From Cochliopodium minus (lineage: Eukaryota; Discosea; Himatismenida; Cochliopodiidae), in contig JAMYWO010000046.1 in the NCBI GenBank assembly GCA_024220525.1, positions 177,518-187,517 on the forward strand: DNA of 10,000 nucleotides, in the 5' to 3' direction. Positions within the stretch are counted from its first letter, which is position 1. Each line of letters begins with the position of its first letter. The notes beneath the pieces are model-generated. The model saw nothing but the letters and a program-made list of their open reading frames with translations, did not search any database and had not been told where the DNA came from. Shown here one piece after another: positions 1 to 10,000 of this stretch. The position numbers and the translations under genes are program-made.

Positions 1-98
1 AATACTGCTCTTGGAGCATCATCTCCTGCAAATCCTGCTTTAATCATTCCTGATCCATTATCAATTACCAATGGACTCATTTCTCCTTCCACATTCAT
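1..98 (-). CDS. Actin, N-terminal 32 codons (gene runs off the left edge)
   Basis: The first exon of an actin gene; actin is the ATPase that polymerises into microfilaments. Read from the ATG at 98-96, the frame begins [17 protein letters not shown] and continues [15 protein letters not shown] up to the window edge. This is the actin phosphate-binding loop 1 region (consensus [21 protein letters not shown]), which separates conventional actin from most actin-related proteins, although a close actin-like paralogue cannot be excluded from 32 codons. Seven codons precede the conserved core; the MNVEGEM head is not the usual acidic M-D/E-D/E start. An in-frame TAA lies upstream at about 119-121, so this ATG is the first available. 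No intron appears in the visible part. The gene follows the PI3-kinase gene on the same strand after only 67 bp. Confidence 0.93.
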   Translation of the reverse strand, partial: MNVEGEMSPLVIDNGSGMIKAGFAGDDAPRAV

Positions 99-118
99 TT
101 CGACCAATTTTGATTTTT

Positions 119-124
119 TTTATT
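119..124 (-). terminator. Candidate poly(A) signal AATAAA for the PI3-kinase gene
   Basis: AATAAA on the minus strand, 42 nt after the PI3-kinase TAA and 21 nt before the actin ATG. The motif is cheap in DNA this AT-rich. Position, not rarity, is the argument. If it is used, cleavage would fall almost on the actin start codon. Confidence 0.3.
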
Positions 125-165
125 TTTTGGTTTTTCAAATTTAAACATTTTAAAATTATAATAAT

Positions 166-6586
<6,421 letters not shown>

Positions 6587-6589
<3 letters not shown>

Positions 6590-6593
6590 TCAT
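6587..6593 (-). promoter_or_regulatory. Overlapping out-of-frame ATG just before the PI3-kinase start
   Basis: The minus strand reads ATGAATG here. The first ATG (6593-6591) opens a 10-codon frame (MNEKIFSFFH, then TAA). The second (6589-6587) opens the PI3-kinase. If the mRNA 5' end lies upstream of both, scanning ribosomes would meet the short frame first, so PI3-kinase would depend on leaky scanning. A transcript starting between the two would avoid this. Confidence 0.35.
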
Positions 6594-6722
6594 TATCCAA
6601 TTAACAATTGTCTTTTTTTGATGACAAATAGCTTTCTGAAATGCTATTTTTTTTTTATTTAAAAACTGAACTGATTGGTTCGAAGGAAAAGAATATTAAA
6701 AAATAAGGATTTAAATATTTGA

Positions 6723-6774
6723 TAATTGGCCAATTAACGAAGATTTGATATCAATTCCTTCAAAGTTAACTTTG
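6723..6774. other. Cluster of three perfect palindromes upstream of the PI3-kinase start
   Basis: TAATTGGCCAATTA (6723-6736), TTGATATCAA (6745-6754) and CAAAGTTAACTTTG (6761-6774) are exact inverted repeats about 20 bp apart, 134-185 bp upstream of the PI3-kinase ATG. The first contains a CCAAT box in both orientations. They lie in the exon-2 part of the family relic, so they may be by-products of its decay. A regulatory role is only a possibility. Confidence 0.3.
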
Positions 6775-7036
6775 ACTGAGGAGAATGATTGAAAATGCAA
6801 AAAAAAAAATGGCAACTTTGCAAATTTCTATTTTTTTATGTAGGGTTGATAAGATATTGTTTAAGAATTTTCATATAATTTTGACTGATTAATTCACTTT
6901 TTTTTTCTCTTTTTTTTTAAAGATATAGATATGATGAAAATCCAAATTAATGTGGGAGTAAACAATACCCTTCATCGTCAATAATGAGGATAAAATTCCA
7001 ATATTAATATTCTTTGTTATTTTGAGATCTTTATAT

Positions 7037-7042
7037 TTTATT
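7037..7042 (-). terminator. Candidate poly(A) signal AATAAA for the gene at 7105-7804
   Basis: AATAAA on the minus strand, about 62 nt beyond the TAA stop at 7105, at the outer end of the family relic. The position is plausible, but the motif is weak evidence at this base composition. Confidence 0.3.
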
Positions 7043-7104
7043 CAATTTTTTGCAATTTCATATTACAAAAATAATATAATAATCTATAGTTATTGATTAT
7101 GTCA

Positions 7105-7804
7105 TTAATTATTGTTTTGATATCCTCGAACAGGCTGATTGAATTGTTGATTGTTGAAATTGTTTTGTTGTTTTCGTTGATGTTCGATATTGAATTGCTC
7201 ATTCACGAAGGTTTGGTATCTATTTTCCAGTTCTTTCAAAGTGATAGAGGAGAGAATGATATAAATAATCCAAAATGTAATGGCGAATGGAATAGTGAAT
7301 ACATACATAATCAAGAGATCTTCTTTACTAAAAATAATAAAATATTAATTTTAAATTATTCTCAATCTTATATATTTATATTTGCCCTAAAAAAATCAAG
7401 ATTCCAATCCACCCAGCAGCGGAAAAAAGAGAACTGATTATTCCAAATACACCCGCACTAATTGAAATACCTCTATTGTAAGTATGGCTCGTTTTTTTGA
7501 ATAAATAAATAGATATGATGAAGATCCAAATGAATGCCAGAGGCAAACAATACCAATACGCCCCATAGCCAATAATAGTGAGGATAAAATTCCATATGAA
7601 TATTCTCTTTGTTATTTTGAGATCTTTCTCACATATATTAGATGGAAGAGGCACATATTTTTCTTGTGTTGGGAGTGATTCGATAAAGTATTCTCTATTT
7701 TGTTCATCCAAAAATCTCAGATATAATTTTATGTTATGCTTTTGAGGTGATTTGGGAACATACTTGGTCTCTCCATTCAAATATTTTCTCTTTTCATAAA
7801 ACAT
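7105..7804 (-). CDS. Four-membrane-segment protein of unknown family, copy B (213 residues, 2 exons)
   Basis: Not recognised. Exons 7804-7386 and 7327-7105 join in phase 2 through a GC-AG intron. The product starts MFYEKRKYLNGETKYVPKSP, with a polar N-terminal domain of about 65 residues ending YVPLPSNICEKD. Hydrophobic segments follow at about 68-85, 87-102, 112-139 and 145-170. A cytosolic-looking helix (LKELENRYQTFVNEQ) leads into a Q/N-rich tail ending VRGYQNNN. The stop is a tandem TAA TGA. The ATG at 7804 was chosen because it aligns with the start of the paralogue at 7911-8718. An in-frame ATG at 7870 would add 22 residues with no counterpart there. There is no signal peptide and no enzymatic motif. 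A membrane scaffold or channel-like role would be a guess. The copies lie head-to-tail, 106 bp apart. Confidence 0.85.
7328..7385 (-). other. 58-bp GC-AG intron in copy B
   Basis: The sense strand reads TTAGG|GCAAAT ... TTTTTAG|TAAAG. The paralogue has the equivalent junction CTTGG|GTAAAA at the same codon and phase. The 58-bp intron contains no GT dinucleotide, so no canonical donor is available inside it. Read through without splicing, the frame stops after three more codons and the fourth membrane segment is lost. Confidence 0.8.
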
Positions 7805-7877
7805 TTTTCTTAAATCAATTTTTTTTCGATATATATTGAAATATATAGAAATAGGAATGTGTTTATACATAATTGAA

Positions 7878-7883
7878 TTTATT
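7878..7883 (-). terminator. Candidate poly(A) signal AATAAA for the gene at 7911-8718
   Basis: AATAAA on the minus strand, 28 nt after the TAA stop of copy A and about 74 nt before the start of copy B. It is the only such motif I noticed in this 106-bp gap. Confidence 0.35.
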
Positions 7884-7910
7884 GATTTCTTTTCAACCAA
7901 AAAGACAATA

Positions 7911-8718
7911 TTAAAAATTGTTGTTATTGTTATTGTTTTGATAACCTTGGACAGGTTGATAGATCACATATGGTTGTTGTTGAGGGATTGGTTGGAAGAT
8001 GATATTGTTCTGAGGGATTTGTTGTGGTTGTTGATGGTAAAGGTGATGTGGGGTTTCGACATCGAACTTCTTCTCATTCACAAAGTTTTGGTATCTTCTC
8101 TCGAGATCCTTCAAAGCAATAGAGGAGAGGATAATGTAAATAAGCCAAAAGCTCATCGCCATAGGAGCAGTAATTATGTAAAAGACCATCACATTTTCAA
8201 ACCAACGATAAGTTCTAAGTAAGAGAAAAAAAAAGATTAAAATGTGTTAATTTCAATTTTGAGGAAAATATTTTTTACCCAAGCATGCATAAGATTCCAA
8301 CCCATCCAGAGAATGCAGAAAGGGAACTGAGTATTCCAAAAACACCTGCACTTATTGCAATCCCTCTATTTGATGAATGGCTTGATTTGTTGAAGAGATA
8401 AATAGATATGACGAAGATCCAAATGAATGCGAGAGGCCAGCAATACCAAAACACTGCATAGCCAATGATGGTGAGGATAAAATTCCAAATAAATAATCTT
8501 CTTTGCTTTCTGACATCTTTCTCACATATATTGGATGGTAGAGGTACATATGATTTCTCGGAGCAATTTGAGTTGGAATTTTTGCTTATAGTTTCGATGT
8601 AGTATTCTCTATTTTGTTCATCAATGAATCTTGTGTATGTTTTTACATTATGGTTTTGGGGTGATTTGGGAACAAATTTCAATTCCCCATTGGAATATTC
8701 TCTTTTTTCAAACAACAT
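7911..8718 (-). CDS. Four-membrane-segment protein of unknown family, copy A (247 residues, 2 exons)
   Basis: Not recognised; paralogue of the gene at 7105-7804. Exons 8718-8279 and 8214-7911 join in phase 2 across a 64-bp GT-AG intron (CTTGG|GTAAAA, CTTAG|A), giving MLGTYRWFENVM at the junction. The product starts MLFEKREYSNGELKFVPKSP and shares FVPKSPQ, DEQNREY, YVPLPSNICEKD and AISAGVFGI-like stretches with copy B. Hydrophobic segments lie at about 75-93, 95-109, 117-146 and 155-180; the loop between the second and third is Ser/Asn-rich. After LKDLERRYQNFVNEK comes a Gln/Pro/Asn tail of about 50 residues ending in seven Asn and Phe, longer than in copy B. It also has a 10-residue Ser/Asn insertion (about 46-54) lacking in copy B. 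Even hydrophobic patterning and paralogue conservation show a real protein; its function cannot be read from sequence. Confidence 0.9.
7917..7937 (-). repeat. Asn codon run at the C-terminus of copy A
   Basis: Seven consecutive Asn codons (mixed AAC and AAT) just before the final Phe and stop. Copy B ends in three Asn at the same point, so the run length differs between the copies, as expected for a slippage-prone triplet tract. Confidence 0.8.
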
Positions 8719-8736
8719 TTCTCTTTTTTTTTTTAT

Positions 8737-8841
8737 TTATTTTTTAATTATTTTTTTTTTAAATTTTTTTTCAATCAAATCCTCTCTAGAACTTTCATCT
8801 TTTGATTTCTCAGAGAAATGATTTTTATCAAAATTATTCAT
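8737..8841 (-). CDS. Possible upstream ORF of copy A, 34 residues
   Basis: An ATG at 8841-8839 opens 34 codons starting MNNFDKNHFSEKSKDESS and ending in a Lys-rich stretch before TAA at 8737, 18 nt upstream of the copy A start. The composition is charged rather than simple until the last ten codons, which are A-run translation. It may be a regulatory upstream ORF in the 5' leader or a chance frame. No splice site joins it to copy A, and copy B has no obvious equivalent. Confidence 0.25.
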   Translation of the reverse strand: MNNFDKNHFSEKSKDESSREDLIEKKFKKKIIKK

Positions 8842-8999
8842 TTAAAGAAAAAACAATAATAGAATTCAGAATTTTATTATTATAATCAATTTTAGTTGAT
8901 TTTTTCCATTAATTTCAATATTTTAAAATTTGACTTTGTTCAAATCTTTATTTCTTAGATTCACTTCCATTAATAGAGTTCAAATGAATCTAAATGTTG

Positions 9000-9005
9000 T
9001 TTATT
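9000..9005 (-). terminator. Candidate poly(A) signal AATAAA for the ABC transporter gene
   Basis: AATAAA on the minus strand, about 62 nt after the TAA stop at 9067, within GAGTAAATAAACAAC. The distance is reasonable. A second copy of the motif lies further on at about 8946-8951. Confidence 0.3.
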
Positions 9006-9066
9006 TACTCAAAAATGTCTTATGTTAAGATTGGGTATGTAAAATAGAAAGAATCAATCCAAAAAT

Positions 9067-9885
9067 TTAATTGAATTCGATAATTTCTTCAATTCTTTTG
9101 GGTTGGTTGTCGATTACTTGGTTTTCTTTTTGTTGAGACCACATTTCAAAATATTCTCCCTAATAAAAATAATGTAATAAATTAAAAAAAAAATATGTCA
9201 AAATTTTTTTACTTGTTTTTCGATTAATTGGGAATGGTTTCCACTCTCAAGAATTTTTCCATTTTTTAAAACGATGATTTGATCAGCATTTTTGATGGTG
9301 GAAAGTCTGTGAGCAATGATGAGAACAGTTCTACCCGAGCTGATGGAGTTGAGAGACTCTTGAATGCTCTTTTCTGTTTTGGAGTCAAGTGAAGATGTGG
9401 CCTCATCTAAAATCAGAATTTTTGGGTCTTTCATAATTACTCTCGCTATTAAAAATTAGAAAAAAATTTTTGAAAAAATCAATCAAAACAAAATGAAAAA
9501 GAAATTAGAATAATTTAAAAAAATTTTTTTTTTTACCAATAGAAACTCTTTGTTTTTCTCCTCCACTAAAAAAAAATAAAAATTAAAATATAATAATAAA
9601 AATAAAAATTAATCAAAAAAAATTAAAAAAATAAAAAATTATGAAATAAAAATAATAATTAAATACCTCAATCTAAGACCTCTTTCACCTACAATAGTGT
9701 CCCAACCTTCTTTACAGTTATTGATAAAATCTTCTATACAAGCGTCTTTGGCAGCGTTTTGAATTTTTTGTTCGTTGACTTCAGGGTCCAAATCTTGGCT
9801 TACTGCTCCATAGGCTATATTGTATTTAATGGTGTCGTTGAAAAGAATGCAATCTTGTGCTACCACTCCAATCAATGAACGCAAA
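9067..9885 (-). CDS. ABC half-transporter of the Atm1/ABCB6/HMT1 type, C-terminal part of the nucleotide-binding domain
   Basis: The last ~190 residues of an ATP-driven membrane exporter; the membrane domain and Walker A lie beyond the right edge. Exons in the window: 9885-9667, 9565-9537, 9445-9213, 9159-9067, all joined in phase by GT-AG introns of 53-101 bp. In order: LRSLIGVVAQD with the Q-loop; LFNDTIKYNIAYG; VGERGLRLSGGEKQRVSIAR with the ABC signature; Walker B and D-loop ILILDEATSSLD; H-loop IIAHRLST; then a tail of about 30 residues rich in Gln, Glu and Ile, ending EEIIEFN. LFNDTIxYNIxYG after the Q-loop is typical of Atm1/ABCB7 (mitochondrial) and ABCB6/HMT1 (heme, phytochelatin or metal-related) half-transporters; MDR-type full transporters differ there. 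All visible catalytic elements are intact. Which subgroup and which membrane cannot be decided without the N-terminus. Confidence 0.92.
9537..9565 (-). other. 29-nt micro-exon carrying the ABC signature motif
   Basis: One base plus nine codons plus one base: after AG from the previous exon, T completes Ser, then GGEKQRVSI follows and a final G begins Ala. Both ends have good splice sites (TTTTAG before, GTAAAA after). Skipping it would keep no reading frame (29 is not a multiple of 3) and would remove the signature. Confidence 0.9.
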
Positions 9886-10000
9886 CTAATTTTCCAAATA
9901 AGTACCAAAATTTATTATTAAAAAATATGTGAATAAAAATTAAAAAATTTAAAAATTATATTTAAAAACTGAAAAAAATACAATAATAAAATTTGTTTAT
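9886..10000 (-). other. ABC transporter intron reaching the right edge
   Basis: Acceptor AAATTAG|T at 9886-9887 is the only AG between the open frame and the in-frame stops upstream of it. The sequence beyond is AT filler. A TTTTTTTCAG at about 9969 resembles another acceptor, but what follows it is not coding, so the matching donor is probably outside the window. Confidence 0.6.

Larger units (their letters stand above)
6715..7045 (-). pseudogene. Decayed third copy of the four-membrane-segment gene family
   Basis: The plus-strand stretch 7012-7033 is identical over about 22 bp to the intact gene at 7105-7804 (within 7603-7627), and TGAGGATAAAATTCCA at about 6984-6999 is a 16-bp match to the same gene. 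Further similarity covers the following membrane-segment codons (AGATATGATGAAAATCC against AGATATGATGAAGATCC). Beyond a degraded middle, 6720-6810 resembles the second exon: on the sense strand GCCATT, CATTCTC, ACTTTGAA and CTTCGT appear in the same order. Alignment by eye shows a deletion of about 10 bp plus other indels, so the frame is broken in several places. The first 60 or so codons and the Q/N tail are not detectable. It is closer to the 7105-7804 copy than to the 7911-8718 copy. It fills most of the space between that gene's stop and the PI3-kinase start. Confidence 0.8.
6590..7104. other. Intergenic stretch between the four-TM gene and PI3-kinase
   Basis: These 515 bp hold the 3' flank of the gene ending at 7105, the family relic (about 6715-7045), and about 125 bp of AT-rich leader before the PI3-kinase start at 6589. 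No intact ORF or RNA gene is visible. The PI3-kinase promoter should be here, but no clear TATA-type element stands out against the AT background. Confidence 0.6.
8719..9066. other. Intergenic stretch between the ABC transporter and copy A
   Basis: These 348 bp contain the 3' flank of the ABC gene (with the AATAAA at 9000-9005), the possible upstream ORF, and a homopolymer-rich leader directly before copy A. No tRNA, rRNA or repeat family is visible. The promoter of copy A should be in the 8842-9000 part. Confidence 0.6.

Noticed and set aside
7805-7900. N-terminal extension of copy B up to 7900
   Set aside because: The frame is open, but its outermost start would be TTG and the extra residues have no counterpart in copy A. 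The ATG at 7804 aligns with the copy A start.
7836-8821. Plus-strand frames opposite copies A and B (for example 7836-8222 and 8624-8821)
   Set aside because: They mirror the hydrophobic exons and Q/N tails of the minus-strand genes. The minus-strand reading is conserved between paralogues and the plus-strand reading is not.
9969-9985. Possible tiny exon and donor near the right edge of the ABC gene
   Set aside because: A GTATTT and a TTTTCAG are present, but the implied residues do not match the strand before the Q-loop in ABC proteins, and the evidence is cut by the window edge.

Overview
The window is nuclear DNA from an intron-rich, very AT-rich eukaryotic microbe. Every gene is on the minus strand, coding exons are interrupted by short T-rich GT-AG introns, and all four stop codons that can be seen are TAA, so a standard-type code fits (a ciliate-type code reading TAA as an amino acid does not). 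The gene content (class I PI3-kinase, actin, Atm1/ABCB6-type ABC half-transporter) and the tract-like introns suggest a free-living amoeboid or flagellate protist. I cannot assign a lineage from this sequence alone.

Layout in transcription order, right to left. (1) 9067-9885, continuing past the right edge: the C-terminal ~190 residues of an ABC half-transporter in four exons, one of them a 29-nt micro-exon carrying the ABC signature. (2) 8719-9066: intergenic, with a 34-codon upstream ORF. (3) 7911-8718 and (4) 7105-7804: tandem paralogues of an unrecognised four-membrane-segment protein with a Q/N-rich C-terminal tail. Both have one intron at the same codon and phase, but the intron of the second copy starts with GC instead of GT. 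(5) About 6715-7045: a decayed third copy of that family, frameshifted and truncated. (6) 166-6589: a complete class I PI3-kinase catalytic subunit in 16 exons. The joined exons give 3210 nt (1069 residues) with every phase consistent, close to animal p110-alpha in length. It has an N-terminal ubiquitin-like (adaptor-binding-type) domain, RBD, C2, helical domain and a kinase domain with all catalytic residues. (7) 1-98: the first 32 codons of an actin gene, starting only 67 bp after the PI3K stop.

The genes show no shared pathway, apart from the general link between PI3K signalling and the actin cytoskeleton; head-to-tail packing looks like compact-genome architecture. The most unusual material is the small tandem four-TM family with its relic, the GC-AG intron, the 67-bp PI3K-actin gap without a splice acceptor, and a compositional break inside the PI3K gene.
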